A model generated the notes under the pieces. It made no database searches, was not told the DNA's origin, and was given only the letters and a program-made list of their open reading frames with translations. Below are positions 12,839 through 25,498 of a DNA stretch of 64,000 bases, piece after piece; positions within the stretch are counted from its first letter, which is position 1; each line of letters begins with the position of its first letter. The stretch spans positions 23,413,635-23,477,634 of the forward strand of contig AP025048.1 in the NCBI GenBank assembly GCA_036186865.1, given 5' to 3'. The position numbers were made by a program, and so were the translations under genes. The stretch comes from Eustoma russellianum. Taxonomy: Eukaryota; Streptophyta; Magnoliopsida; Gentianales; Gentianaceae.

Positions 12839-13293
12839 TTGGCTAGGATTTCTGACGAGGAAGACTTTAAATCAGCTCTAGAAGTGCCAATTTATTGTCC
12901 AATCCTTCTAGTTGCGGAGATATATATGACAGTGCATGATATTCCACCACCAGCTGCAAATCTTTTTGGCGGTATTATTGATAGAGATATTATTGCTAGA
13001 TCTACATGTAATATGGTTAAAAGTTGCTCATTTAGAAGATCAAACTACTATATAAATGGAGAAAACGATGATGATGAATAAGTAGTTTCATCCTGTACAG
13101 CACTCATTATATTGGCTTGCACCTCCATTTAGACTTGAAGTCAATCATGTACGTAAGAAACATGGTAGAGACATGCCACAATCAACTCAGATTCATGGAG
13201 AGATTGATTGAAGCAACTACAATAAAAAAATGTCGTGTATGTAAACAAGTAAGGCACATCTGTAAAACTAGTCCCACTGCACAACAACTTTAG
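12839..13293 (+). pseudogene. 3' end of a MULE-like transposase (degenerate)
   Basis: A short frame (12839-13081) is followed, after frame changes, by HPVQHSLYWLAPPFRLEV-type text, a basic RKKHGRDMPQSTQIHGEID segment, and a terminal KCRVCKQVRHICKTSP before a TAG at 13291. Order and composition resemble the C-terminus of plant MULE transposases, where a basic linker precedes a C-2-C-4-H-4-C zinc knuckle. Here the last Cys is Ser. The catalytic DDE part is absent. It converges on the PMD relic at 14389-16240; PMD genes and MULEs are often associated in plants. The call rests on a weak match. Confidence 0.45.
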
Positions 13294-14388
13294 AATAATG
13301 TTTAGTTGTTTGTATTCTACGTTACGTTTATGTTTGAAAATAAATTTTTTGTGAGTTGTTGTTGTTGTGTAGTTTTAATTTCAATTTTATAAATAAAATT
13401 CAGCTTTGGAATAATTAGGGTTAGGGTTAGGGTTACGGTTATGGTTTAGGTTTTAAGGCCCAGCGTTTAATTTTAGGTTAGGATTACAATTTAATATCAA
13501 CTTGATAAATTCATTTACAGAATTTTAGATACATTATTCTTGTTTAAGTTAGACTTATAAAAAATCATACAATACAATTCACGTACTGTGTTTATTACCA
13601 TAAATGGGACAACACACAAAAAGTAAGCTAAACACTTCTGACTCCAATTGCACTTCAACTTTAGGGTCTTTTTGGGAGTTTCATAATTGTTTTGATGATA
13701 CGTTTGGTTTTACGAGCCCCATCCTCACCGCTGTTTTATGCCAGGTCATAAAAGAGCTTGATCGAACTTTTTTAGGAACACAATGGATGGAGAACGTTAT
13801 TGGTTGTGCGCAACATGTAAGGGCTTGTCAGAGATTTTTGTCGCTACACATTGTAACGGCATCCCAATCAAACCCTTCACGTTTGCTCGGATATCAGCGT
13901 TGCCATTTAAAAAAATTCAAGGCCATCTATATGTTCGTATTTTCCGATGGCCAACAACACGATTGAATAAATTTATTCAATGTTATCTCTGTTGAAACTT
14001 TTAGGATGATAGGGCCTAACTCCTTCCTTAACAAAAAACAATTGAACTTCCATTCTCTTGCCAAATGCAAAATGAATGCCGACAATATTGAATTGAAATA
14101 GATTGTTGCTAAGAATATATTAATGTGTATATTTAGAGATTGATGTAAATTTTGAACAATGCTGTCAAACCATCTTGTCAACCCCATCCTATATATAAGA
14201 TGGTGTTTTTAAACCCGGCCTAAAGCATGCAAGTAATAAGCCAAAAAATTATTACATCAACATTCATTATTTAACTGCAAACTAAAATAATAAAATATAT
14301 GCTCATAACTCCAAACAAAGTACTTGTCGCGAGTCAAGTATATAGAGTACATAAAAAATACAAAGCATGGTACATAAATATGAAAAAA
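13294..14388. other. Spacer between two transposase-related relics
   Basis: This holds a short TTAGGG run (13415-13432) and a 120-codon plus-strand frame at 13604-13966 with no recognisable motif. It also has a Cys/His scatter unlike any family I know. I see no promoter, RNA gene or repeat boundary. It may be non-coding interior of a MULE, which is inference only. Confidence 0.4.
13415..13432 (+). repeat. Short telomere-like TTAGGG run
   Basis: Three perfect TTAGGG units are followed by degenerate TTACGG, TTATGG and TTTAGG. Most plants use TTTAGGG; the six-base form is typical of vertebrates and some Asparagales. Three units are too few to be a telomere remnant with confidence. Confidence 0.5.
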
Positions 14389-16240
14389 CTAATGATCGAC
14401 AATATGTCTATTTGTACCACAAGCATTCCTATGCATAACTCGTGTCCCATGTCTGGTAGGTTTACGTGATATATGTGTCGACACAGATATTGGTTGTGAC
14501 TAAGACTACTGAGATGATCCTTCCACGTCTCCATGAGTATTAGCCGGTGCAGTAAACATCGAATTAGGTGACCAGTACATCTGCGCATCATCTGCAGTAC
14601 GAGATTGATCACCATAAACATCATCTAATAGTTCATCCATGATATACGTATACCTGTAACTTTGGACAATATTAGTAAGTCATTTTTTGTTTGAGCATTT
14701 ATTCAAACAAGACGTTACAAAATTGTCATTATCGTCGTCCTCACGAAACGCATGTCTCTAAGGTACAGCTGGTGTGTGGAAATCTTCCTCACCCAAGGGC
14801 CCTATAGATGTGTGTCGGGGGCCTCACCTGGGTAAACTCATATTGTAGAACATAATCATTGGTGCTCCGCTGCCTGGCTACATCAATTTGTGGACTAAGA
14901 GTTGTCCAAAACCCTCAGATGGTAGAGTATCAACACTTAGCGGATAACGATGACATAATCTCTGGCCTGACATGCAAAATACACACACGACAAACTATCT
15001 GCATGTAGCATTTCACATTAGCATCCATCTTATTTAATATGTTCAATAACAATATTATGTATTGAAAATGTGATAACCATACCATGCGATATAAATCGCT
15101 GAAGAACCGCAATATCCGCCATCGCCAATATGCTGAATACGTCACCAACCAAATGAGAGTGTGAGTCTATACCACAGCATATATGGCAAGTCATGTGCCA
15201 TGCATCCTACGAAACATTCTCCTACACTAGGCTATCATATTGTTAAGCCCACTGGTTTATATACTGATAGATCCAAGTCTGATAATCAACCCCTGCATCC
15301 ATCTTTCACACTGATATTACGCGATACATGTATCAACATGATCATACACTCTCTATGCTAGACCAAACTGTCTCATGACCCTATTTAGGCACATGTAGCT
15401 CAACTATCTCTCATAGTATAAGTGGCATCCGATCAAGCTACAACTCCAAAGTCTCTCTACAAACACTCGGCAATGCCAGAATGGCCTTCCCTGGATAGTG
15501 TATCCCTATGAGATCACCCTCTACCTTGCTATCTAGTTCATCAGGAACAACATCAACTATGTGTCTGAACATCTCGAAAATTTCTTACATTCAGCCACCA
15601 GGTCACACAAACAGTGTCGGGAGTAACAGCAGGAACACACAGTTGTAGAACTTTTGTCGGTAAAATGACAGGACGCATTATGGGGAATATCTCTGATATC
15701 AGTACAAAAGATGGTGTATCGGTCCTGCCACCTCATGCCTCTTACTAAGAAGAGTGGCATCGCATTGGTCACTGTACAGACACGCTTTACAAGGATACCG
15801 AGACGCAGTCTCAAAGTCTTACAGGGTATCTAAACATAACAACTGACGAGATCTGCTAGAGGAATCACAGAATAATGTTGTGACATGAAGTAACATCAAT
15901 GTATGTGCTTTCTGCTCAACCTCCAAGTAAAATGCGTCATCTGTAAGGGGGTTTTCCTTTATCTAATCAACTAGCCTCTCACAATGTATATGAGTTTTTA
16001 TTAAATCTTGAGTGCTGAAGGTCCAAACCAACAGCAACATGCAGATATCGTGCCACTCTAATGAAGTGCATCTATGCTCCATCCTCGTAGTAGGCTCACC
16101 ATCAATGTGTAACCCAAACAGAATCTCTATGCCTTCTAGCATTAAGTCATTTCTCCTACAAGTTGATGAAATGCGTGGGTCTTCTGTCTCCACCTCTATG
16201 CAAACCTTGTGATCAATACATGATCAATCTTAGTCTTACT
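14389..16240 (-). pseudogene. Plant mobile domain (PMD) protein relic
   Basis: On the minus strand, RWRQKTHAFH near 16225 is followed by VEILFGLHIDGEPTT-like text (ILFGLHIDGEP near 16100-16140). Then come a DFETASRYPCKACLYSDQ block (near 15760-15810), a segment around 15380-15420 reading RMPLIL-EIVELHVP, and a C-terminal THISRKPTRHGTRV followed by NACGTNRH and a TAG at 14389. These follow the order of the PMD (aminotransferase-like) family, often annotated as phosphatase-7 long-form homologs. PMD genes occur both as host silencing factors and inside MULE and gypsy elements. At least six stops and frameshifts are present, so this copy is dead. I see neither terminal inverted repeats nor a target duplication. 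Confidence 0.7.
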
Positions 16241-17158
16241 GGACTTCTCCATTGTTCGTGGTCGTCCTCATGAAACAGTGAGCTTTACATGGAAGTACCA
16301 GTGGATTCTACACGTAAAGATCATATGCGGGCCGCACTCCTTATAAATCAGTGACTCTACGTGTAACATATGCAGTGGGCATTGTATTTTGGGATAGACA
16401 AGAGATGGGCCACGGCTTTTGAAGACTGATATCTAGTCTAAATAGTCCTCTTAAGATATGGGATATCAGCAATATAAAGGCCCTCTTTGTCTTTCAAGAT
16501 TTTTTAATTTAAGAAGCATTGTCTTTTGTTTGTAACATAACACGTAAAGCTACCCTCTATGTGAGGGTTCAGTCCTTTGTGTCACATAAGGTCAACAGTT
16601 CCTCATTCTCATAGTTCCATAAGCATTACATTATGAAGCACAACCTCGAATTCTATAGAAATTCTCTTCCTTTATGGCAGTTTCCTTTGCTAATCGTAAC
16701 AACAGAATTCCAGTGATTGTTAACGTTTCGGGTTACCATTTGTCCTCGACTAGGACTAAGCAACGCATTCGATCTCAAATGGTCATATCTTCTCGATATC
16801 TCTTAGTCCATCTTCTGTCGAATCTTCTTATACATCTAATGAGATAATGGCATATAAATTAAATTAGAAAAAACTAAATACACATGGCTTGTTCTAATTG
16901 GATGGACTAGAAGATGAGACAAGAAGATTAACTAGGTCGTCTTTTTCCCTTCCCAAAGTCAATCAATTGTCTTTCAAAGAAAGTAAGATACATGAATGGA
17001 GAGTTGCTCTCTACCTTCTCTCAGGAGGGAAAACACTCTCCCCTCACTTGTTCTTCCCTATCCTACACGGATTCTACCTTCTTCCCCTCTGCGCCTCTCC
17101 TCACTTCTCATACACACTTTACTTGTTATAGTTTGCTAGTTGGCTACTGCTTGGTCTA
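16241..17158. other. Non-coding flank, probable 5' leader of the LINE at 25425
   Basis: No domain is visible. The last 150 bp are pyrimidine-rich (CTCTCCCCTCACTTG and similar) and end GTCTA, the left target-site copy of the copia element. Its right copy, ATCTA, sits 75 bp upstream of the LINE ORF1 start. The stretch before the insertion is therefore probably the LINE's 5' untranslated region, split by the copia insertion. This is inference from position. Confidence 0.5.
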
Positions 17159-20100
17159 TGTAGGATCGTCAAGGCACCACTAGAAAGAGGGGGGGGGGGT
17201 TGAAAAGTAGGTGTGGAAAATGTGGTTTTTAAAATTACTTTGAACCAAAAACCCAACTTCTGAAAACAGTTTCTGTTTTCAGGACCAGTTTTAAAACGTT
17301 TTGAAAACTACGTTGCAGGTCTTCAAAAATTTTGAAATTTGGAGAGACTTAGCCTCAGATGTTATGAGTGTCTCTTAAAAATTTCAGATTTAAATTCAAC
17401 CTCTAACCCCTTCAAAAATTGTTGGTGGTCAGATTGCGCGAATCTGCAAGAAACGGTAGACTGATTTGCAAATTTTATTCCTATTTATACGTAACTCCAA
17501 ATGCTCTGAAATTTTAACCACTAACCCCTCATAAGTTATATTTAAATGGGTGAAAATAGTTTTGAAAAATTCTTTTGGGAAGTTAGTCAAATACGATCAA
17601 AGTCTCAACCTTTGCAAGCCTGAAAATCAGATTGCACTAGTCTCAGATCTTTGGACGTTTGATTGACTTATACTTGCCCAAAAGGATCGCAACTTGCGCC
17701 AAAAGAACCTTAAAACGTGTGGCTATGTTTCCTGAAAGTTTCATGATTTTTGAAATTCGTTTACTATTTTTACGGACGTGATTAAAAACAGTAAACAGTG
17801 CTGAAACAGAAAATCGGTGCTGAAAGTAAATGACACCAAGAATTTTATACTGGTTCGGTTATCAACAACCTACTCCAGTCTTCGAGGAACACCTTCCTCG
17901 GTTCACACTAATCACACAACTCAAAAACACCTTACCGCAGGGTTGATGGAGTTACACACCAACTCCAACCCTTTACAAACCTTGTATGTTCAATAAAATG
18001 CACACGAACACCACCAATTTGCAAGATTGAAGATTGATCACACCTTGATCAATCTTTTACAAAGATAAAGAATGTGTGGTGGTCTAAGGTAAGCCTATTC
18101 AAGAATATGAATATAAGTACAATAGGCTTTTAGGAAAGAAGAAAGAAAGATGCAGAAGAAAAAGGAAATGGAAGACTCTTTTTTGCACTTTTGAACTTGT
18201 GAGACTTGTCTTGTTTTTGTTTGGCTTTCTTCTTCTCTTTTTAACAATGTGGCCGCCCCTTCTATGTCCTTCTCCTCTTGAAAATTATCTCTCTAAGTCC
18301 CTGGGAGAATATGTTGCATCATTGTGACATGTTCTTGCTTACTTGGCATGTTCTCATTGGATGATCATTAAGCTCTTGCTTACTTGGCACTCATTAATTG
18401 GTTGAATGTTGTCATCACTTGATGACTAGACAAATCTGAGAATAACACTTAAAACATGTGCCAAAACAATCATAAAAACATTGCCAATTATCTCACAATC
18501 AATCCCACATAATTTGGAGAACAAATTGTCACACATTTCCTCCTAAAAATCGGCCATATCCTTTATTGCACATGCTGAAATTTCAGCATGTGTAACACTT
18601 GCATTTTTTCAAAATATTGCCAAGTTTACATTGATTTAATCCAAGAAATCAATCACCATTTAGTACAAGACATTCTTATCATTTTTGGAATAAAAAGTAG
18701 TCACTAATAAGGACTAAATTTCGGCCAACATTCATCCCACACATGTTGAAATTTTCAGCATGTGTGATATTCAAAGATATCACCATTTTAATTTCATAAT
18801 ACATTCAAACATTGCCATAACATCCTTTAATTAATCCATATAATTTAAGATAGCAAAATGTGCCTCATTAATTTACAAAATTCGGCCAGCAGTAAACACA
18901 CATGTTGAATTTTCAGTATGTGTTACAAATGTGACATAAGTTTGAAATGTTACCTTGTGTAGCTCCTTTCTTTATGTCACCAACTTCGTATGTTTCATTC
19001 TTGACCACTCAAGATGCCAACAAAGCTCCACATATGCTCCATCTCAGCTGTATATGTGTGTATGATATGTATATACATGTGCTGAATTTTATTTTTGCGA
19101 ACTTTGTAAAATAGTGCACATTTTATAATACACACATGTTATATTCCAATCAGCCCTTAATTTAATTTTCTAGAACACTTTAAGATGTATGACATATGTA
19201 AAAAGTGTCTAGATACGTGTCGTATGATGTGCCTAAAATGTTCCATGTATTGTGTACGTAGAAAACTGAATTTTCGATGTTTATCGATTACCCGATTTTT
19301 CTCTAATTAAATTCCAACTTTTTGCACATGTTATATATATTATGTTACACATAATATTATAATATAAACTTTAATTCTCAGCACTTGGCTGGTCTAAAGT
19401 GGCGCCATTAACATGTGAAAAAATTGAAATTGGAATCTCCACAATTTGGCCTTAATGTGGGGTGATTTGTGTGTGACAACATGGAATGATTTTAGGGCTG
19501 GAAATAACATCATAGGCACAAAATTTTTGATTATTTTTGAAGTGTAGGGCTGGCCATCTATTTATGGCAAGTACGTGACACGTTGGCGAAGTTTCGGTAT
19601 TCCCCCGATACGACAATTTTCGGTTTAGAACCTTTTAACGTGTCGTATTTAATTTGTCATCACCATGAATTATACCATATGATATAAGACCTGAATATAC
19701 TCATAAATATGAGTTAAGTATGATGGTGTGACGTTAACATACGTACGTAAAATATATAACGTGTCGGTAGTACGTTGGAATACATGTGTATGTGCCTTTT
19801 TCAAAAAATCAGAAAATAATATTTATATATATGTGTAGGCGTGCCATATGTAGTAAATAGGGAGGAGGAGACTTTCCTTTCTTAGTCTTGTTGCCTTTGT
19901 GCCTTGTCCAAATGTAGCTTCCTTTATGAACTACTTAGTTTTTAAACTAAGTACTTCACTTAATGAACTAGTTTAGTTCATTAATGGTGGCACCTGAAAA
20001 TAGTATAAACACAACAAATGTTTTCCATATGATGTAAGCTTTAACGCTTCATGGCTCGTTAGTACGGCAACATTATATATAAATTGTATAAGGCAAGTAA

Positions 20101-20191
20101 TATGCAATATATCATGCACATTTATCTTATGCTCGTTTTCATGCACATTTAAATCATATTTTGAAATCACTCAAACCCCTTTTTCTCTACA
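17159..20191 (-). repeat. 3' LTR of the copia gag-only element
   Basis: Limits are TGTAGGATC and TTTCTCTACA; it matches 22389-25424 closely. It contains the phrase TTTATACTGGTTCGGTTATC, typical of SIRE/Tork-type copia LTRs. It also holds three hairpins built on CACATGCTGAAA (from 18569) and CGGCC(A/G) landmarks every 160-170 bp. Confidence 0.93.
18569..18922. repeat. Hairpin series in copia LTR (copy 1)
   Basis: A perfect 24-bp palindrome at 18569-18592 has arms CACATGCTGAAA and TTTCAGCATGTG. Near-perfect relatives lie at 18738-18766 and 18897-18922. Each follows or precedes a CGGCCA/GGCCAG word. The set recurs in the other LTR at 23797-24151 and in the solo LTR at 48186-48722. Confidence 0.85.
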
Positions 20192-20350
20192 ATCTCCCCT
20201 TTTGATGATTTTCAAAATTAACTATACTCATGATTTAAATCCTATTGCTCCCCCTTCAATCATGCATAAATTCAAAATTTGAAAACCGCTCCCCCTTGAT
20301 TTATGCAATTAGTATCTCTCTCCCCCTTAAATCATGCTTCTCTCCCCCTT
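20192..20350 (-). promoter_or_regulatory. Multiple polypurine tracts before the 3' LTR
   Basis: On the minus strand five AAGGGGGAG-type tracts occur, at about 20193-20202, 20249-20256, 20289-20297, 20317-20327 and 20341-20351. The one at 20193 abuts the LTR and is the functional candidate. Repeated polypurine tracts in this position are a known trait of SIRE-type copia elements. Confidence 0.75.
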
Positions 20351-20432
20351 TATTTTGGAAAGCAATCAAAATATGCCTGTAAAGAAAAAAATCATGCATT
20401 TCATATAACGTGCGTCGTTAAGGGTTATTTAT

Positions 20433-22328
20433 TCAACCCTTTGAAAATGTCCCTTTTGGTACCCATATTTGGGTGACCCTTCTAGGTCTTCCAAAAGGTA
20501 AGAAAGGTGATGAAAGCACAACATAATATACTTTAGGTGCAACTGTATCTGGCCTTTGGCCAAGAACTCCTTTATACGCATTATATGTAGGACGTTTTTG
20601 ATATGTCCTTGTGTTTGTGTGCGTAGTGCGTGGATGGAATGAAGGTCGTGTATGCATCACACTTTTATGTTCATATCTATATGGAACAACATTGTATTTC
20701 GCATGATGTATGATGAAGAAGTGGGGCGTGATGAGGGAAGAGGTCTTTGCGTCATCTTATACGCCGTTTTTGGCTTTGGGATGTCTACTTTCTTAGACAC
20801 AACGAACTTAGTTGGTTTGGTGGATGCTTCATTTGTCTCAACGTATCCCAAACTTGTTTTGTCACTATCATGCTTTTGTAATAAGATAATACGATGCAGC
20901 ATGTTAGATCCCGTGTCAAATTGTTTCACCTTTTTCTCTACATCCGCATTCCTTGATTTCAAGTTTGAAATCTCGGATTTCAATTCAGTGTTCTCAGATG
21001 TCAATGATGAAATTTCAGACTTTAATGAATTTATAATGCATGACGACTCTTCTTTCGAATTGTTTAATTGAGACACAAGATCTTTGTTAGAAGATTCTAA
21101 CAATTGTTTGTCTTCAATTAATCGCATCTTTTCTTTTGCAAGAGTCTTTGAAAACTTATGCAGTTCTAAATATTGACTAAATAAATCATCATAAGAACAT
21201 TCAGAATCGGAATCAGAGTTGGAAGATACCTCATTTGATGCTTTAGATGTAAAGCATACTTGTGCCTTGTGTTCTTCCATATCATCAGTCAAAGAGTCGG
21301 ATGTGTCACTCCAAGTGGAGGCTTTGAAGGCTCTTCTCCTTTGCTTAGGTTCTGAGACAAGTCTATTCTTGTTCCGATCCTTGTTAGGGTATTTGTTTGT
21401 TTATTTTTCTTTATTAGGGCAGTCATATGATAGATGTCCAAGTTTGCCGAATTCAAAGCACTTTATTTCCTTATTTTTATTTTTATGATCCTTAGATGAG
21501 GTAGACTTATGTTTAATCGATTTTCTCAATATTTTTCTTAACCTTTTAGCCATCGTGATCAAGTCCTCATCATCAGAATCTATATCACTATCATCTACGA
21601 CGTATTCATTTGATTTAAATGCTATAGCCCTATCATTGTTAGAAATGGACTCAGAATGTCTTAAAGCAAGTTTGTTTTCATATACCTTAAGTGATCCAAT
21701 TAGTTCTTCCATCTTAATCAATTTAGTCTCTTTTCTTTCTTCTATGGCCGTTACTTTGGAGTCCGACTCGGATGGAAGGCTTCGCAAGACTTTCTATACT
21801 TTTTCCTGCACTGTAAAAGCTTTACCAAGAGACTCAAGAGAATTGTAGATGTTAGTCAAACGAAGATCCATATCAACTACAGATTCATTAGGCAATAGTT
21901 CAAACGACTCAAGTATGGACATAAGCATGTTTATCTTTGACTCTTTTACTTGACTCGTGCCTTCGTGTTTCATTTCGAGTATCCTCCATATTTCTTTGCA
22001 CTAGAACAGTTTGAGACATAACTAGACTCACTCTTACTTAATCCATTTAGGAGCAATTGCATAGCCCTAGCATTCATGCTAAGTTTCTTTTATCATCACT
22101 TGTATATGCTTGTCTAGGTTTAACAACTTCTAGTGTGACTCCGTCTACGGTGGATAACTTAGATGGAACAAAAGGACCATCTTCTATAATCGACCAAAGA
22201 TCAATATCTATTGCCATAAAGAAAAGTTTCATTCTTACCTTCCATTGAATGAAAGACTCACCATCAAAGAGAGGAGGCCTTATGGTTGACATTCCTTCTT
22301 GCACGATGTTATAGCTAGCGGATGCCAT
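20433..22328 (-). pseudogene. Copia gag with coiled coil, frameshifted
   Basis: The start is the Met of MASASYN, just inside the primer site. RPPLFDGESFIQWKVRM marks the copia gag N-terminus (DUF4219/UBN2 type). The frame is lost near 22074 and regained by about 21787. A zinc knuckle at 21423-21461 reads CFEFGKLGHLSYDCP, so the second zinc-binding Cys is Phe. After one more shift near 21400 comes a 211-codon stretch (20657-21292) with a serine/aspartate-rich lead and a long Leu/Ser/Lys/Glu coiled coil. The gene ends RVTQIWVPKGTFSKG-stop. Three frame breaks make it inactive as it stands. Intact relatives would form the particle shell. Confidence 0.88.
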
Positions 22329-22374
22329 CTCGCGTAGATCGTTGGATCCTTTAGTTGTGAGTGTTCCTGCATGC

Positions 22375-22386
22375 GCTCTGATACCA
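22375..22386 (-). promoter_or_regulatory. Primer binding site, initiator Met-tRNA (copia)
   Basis: Minus strand TGGTATCAGAGC, two bases (AT) inside the 5' LTR that ends GATCCTACA. The ATTGGTATCAGAGC context is the usual one for plant copia elements. Confidence 0.93.
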
Positions 22387-22388
22387 AT

Positions 22389-25300
22389 TGTAGGATCTGC
22401 AAGGCACCACTAGAAGGAGGGGGGGTTGAATAGTGGGTGCGGAAAATGTGGTTTTTAAAATTAGTTTGAACCAAAAACCCAACTTCTGAAAACAGTTTCT
22501 TTTTTCAGGACCAGTTTTAAAACGTTTTGAAAACTACGTTGCAGGTCTTCAAAAATTTCGAAATTTGGAGAAAACTTAGCCTCAGATGTTATGAGTGTCT
22601 CTTAAAAATTTCAGATTTAAATTCAACCTCTAACCCCTTCAAAAATCGTTGGTGGTCAGATTACGCGAATCTGCCAGAAACGGTAGACTGATTTGCAAAT
22701 TTTATTCCTATTTATACGTAACTCCAAATGCTCTGAAATTTTAACCACTAACCCCTCATAAGTTATATTTAAATGGTTGAAAACAGTTTTGAAAAATTCT
22801 TTTGGGAAGTTAGTCAAATACGATCAAAGTCTCAACCTTTGCAAGCCTGAGAATCAGATTGCACTAGTCTCAGAAATTTGGACGTTTGATTGACTTATAC
22901 TTGTCCAAAAGGGTCGAAACTTGCGCCAAAAGAACCTTAAAATGTGTGGCTATGTTTCCTGAAAGTTTCATGATTTTTGAAATTCGTTTATTCTATTTTT
23001 ACGGACGTGATTAAAAACAGTAAACAGTGTTGAAACAGAAAATCGGTGCTGAAAGTAAATGACACCAAGAATTTTATACTGGTTCGGTTATCAACAACCT
23101 ACTCCAGTCTTCGAGGAACACCTTCCTCGGTTCACACTAATCACACAACTCAAAAACACCTTACCGCAGGGTTGATGGAGTTACACACCAACTCCAACCC
23201 TTTACAAACCTTGTATGTTCAATAAAATGCACACGAACACCACCAATTTGCAAGATTGAAGATTGATCACACCTTGATCAATCTTTTACAAAGATAAAGA
23301 ATGTGTGGTGGTCTAAGATAAGACTATTCAAGAATATGAATATAAGTACAATAGGCTTTTAGGAAAGAAGAAAGAAAGATGCAGAAGAAAAAGGAAATGG
23401 AAGACTCTTTTTTGCACTTTTGAACTTGTGAGACTTGTCTTGTTTTTGTTTGGCTTTCTTCTTCTCTTTTTAACAATGTGGCCGCCCCTTCTATGTCCTT
23501 CTCCTCTTGAAAATTATCTTCTAAGTCCCTGGGAGAATATGTTGCATCATTGTGACATGTTCTTGCTTACTTGGCATGTTCTCATTGGATGATCATTAAG
23601 CTCTTGCTTACTTGGCACTCATTGATTGGTTGAATGTTGTCATCACTTGATGACTAGACAAATCTGAGAATAACACTTAAAACATGTGCCAAAACAATCA
23701 TAAAAACATTGCCAATTATCTCACAATCAATCCCACATAATTTGGAGAACAAATTGTCACACATTTCCTCCTAAAAATCGGCCATATCCTTTCTTGCACA
23801 TGCTCAAATTTCAGCATGTGTAACACTTGCATTTTATTCAAAATATTGCCAAGTTTACTTTGATTTAATCTAAGAAATCAATCACCATTTAGTACAAGAC
23901 ATTCTTATCATTTTTGGAATAAAAAGTAGTCACTAATAAGGACTAAATTTCGGCCAACATTCATCCCACACATGCTGAAATTTTCAGCATGTGTGATATC
24001 CAAAGATATCACCATTTTAATTCCATAATACATTCAAAACATTGCCATAACATCCTTTAATTAATCCATATAATTTAGGATAGCAAAATGTGCCTCATTA
24101 ATTTACAAAATTCGGCTAGAACTAAACATAAATGCTGAATTTTCAGCATGTGTTACAAATATGACATAAGTTTGAAATGTTACCTTGTGTAGCTCCTTTC
24201 TTTATGTCACCAACTTTGTATGTTTCATTCTTGGCCACTCAAGATGCCAACAAAGCTCCACATATGCTCCATCTCAGCTGTATAGGTGTGTATGATATGT
24301 ATATACATGCGCTGAATTTTATTTTTGCAAACTTTGTAAAATAGTGCACATTTTATAATACACACATGTTATATTCCAATAAGTCTTTAATTTAATTTTC
24401 TAGAACACTTTAAGATGTAAGAAATATGTAAAAAGTGTCTAGATACGTATCGTATGATGTGCCAAAAATGTTCCATGTATTGTGTACGTAGAAAACCCAA
24501 TTTTTGATGTTTATCGATTACCCGATTTTTCTCTAATTAAATTCCAACTTTTTGCACATATTATATATTATGTTACACATTATATATATATATAAACTTT
24601 AATTCTCAACACTTGGATAGTCTAAAGTGGCGCCATTAACATGTGACAAAATTGAAATTGGAATCTCCACAATTTGGCCTTAATGTGGGGTGATTTGTGT
24701 GTGACAACATGGAATGATTTTATGGCTGGAAATAACATAATAGGCACGAAATTGTTGAGTATTTTTGAAGTGTAGGGGCTGGCCATCTATTTATGGCAAG
24801 TACGTGACACGTTGGCGAAGTTTCGGTATTCCCCCGATACGACAATTTTCGGTTTAGAACCTTTTAACGTGTCGTATTTAATTTGTCATCACCATGACTT
24901 ATATCATATGATATAAGACCTGAATATACTCATAAATATGAGTTAAGTATGATGGTGTGACGTTAACATACGTACATAAAATATATAACGTGTCAGTAGT
25001 ACGTTGAAATGCATGTGTATGTGCCTTTTTCAAGAAACCGGAAAATATATATTTATATATATGTGTAGGCGTGCCATATGTAGTAAATGGAGAGGAGGAG
25101 ACTTTCCTTTCTTAGTCTTGTTGCCTTTGTGCCTTGTCCAAATGTAGCTTCCTTTAATGAACTACTTAGTTTAATTAACTAAGTACTTAACTTAATGAAC
25201 TAGTTTTGTTCATTAATGGTGACACCTGAAAATAGTATAAACACAACAAATGTTTGCCATATGATGTAAGCTTTAACGCTTCATGGCTCGTTAGTACGGC

Positions 25301-25424
25301 AACATTATATATAAACTGTATAAGGCAAGTAATATGCAATATATCATGCACATTTATCTTATGCTCGTTTTATGCACATTTAAATCATATATTTTGAAAT
25401 CACTCAAACCTCTTTTTCTCTACA
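22389..25424 (-). repeat. 5' LTR of the copia gag-only element
   Basis: 3036 bp, starting TGTAGGATCTGC and ending TTTCTCTACA. It aligns end to end with 17159-20191 with scattered substitutions and small indels. It carries the same hairpin series at 23797-23820, 23967-23995 and about 24130-24151. Confidence 0.93.
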
Positions 25425-25498
25425 ATCTAGCCATGACTTAAAATTAAGACATCCAAGACAGCATTCAAGCTGAAACAAGCTTAAAAAGGAATAACAAT

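Larger units (their letters stand above)
17159..25424 (-). mobile_element. Ty1/copia gag-only (TR-GAG-like) LTR retrotransposon, 8.27 kb
   Basis: Two LTRs of 3033 and 3036 bp surround a 2.2-kb interior containing only gag. The element has a Met-tRNA primer site and several polypurine tracts, all in minus orientation. Flanks are GTCTA (17154-17158) and ATCTA (25425-25429), a 5-bp target duplication with one mismatch. The interior stops at RVTQIWVPKG, the phrase that normally ends gag just before pol in this copia group, so protease, integrase, RT and RNase H are all missing. Such terminal-repeat-with-gag elements are known in plants (TR-GAG). The coiled-coil gag and repeated polypurine tracts suggest a SIRE/Maximus-type ancestor, which is inference. 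Movement would need pol from a relative. Confidence 0.9.

Noticed and set aside
13415..13432. Interstitial telomere or telomere-repair scar
   Set aside because: Only three perfect TTAGGG units in AT-rich DNA, not the usual plant heptamer; chance or a decayed motif is as likely.
13604..13966. 120-codon plus-strand open frame
   Set aside because: No recognisable motif, composition typical of random AT-rich translation, no supporting context.
16898..17131. 77-codon frame upstream of the copia insertion
   Set aside because: Pyrimidine-rich leader-like DNA without any motif; more likely untranslated LINE leader.
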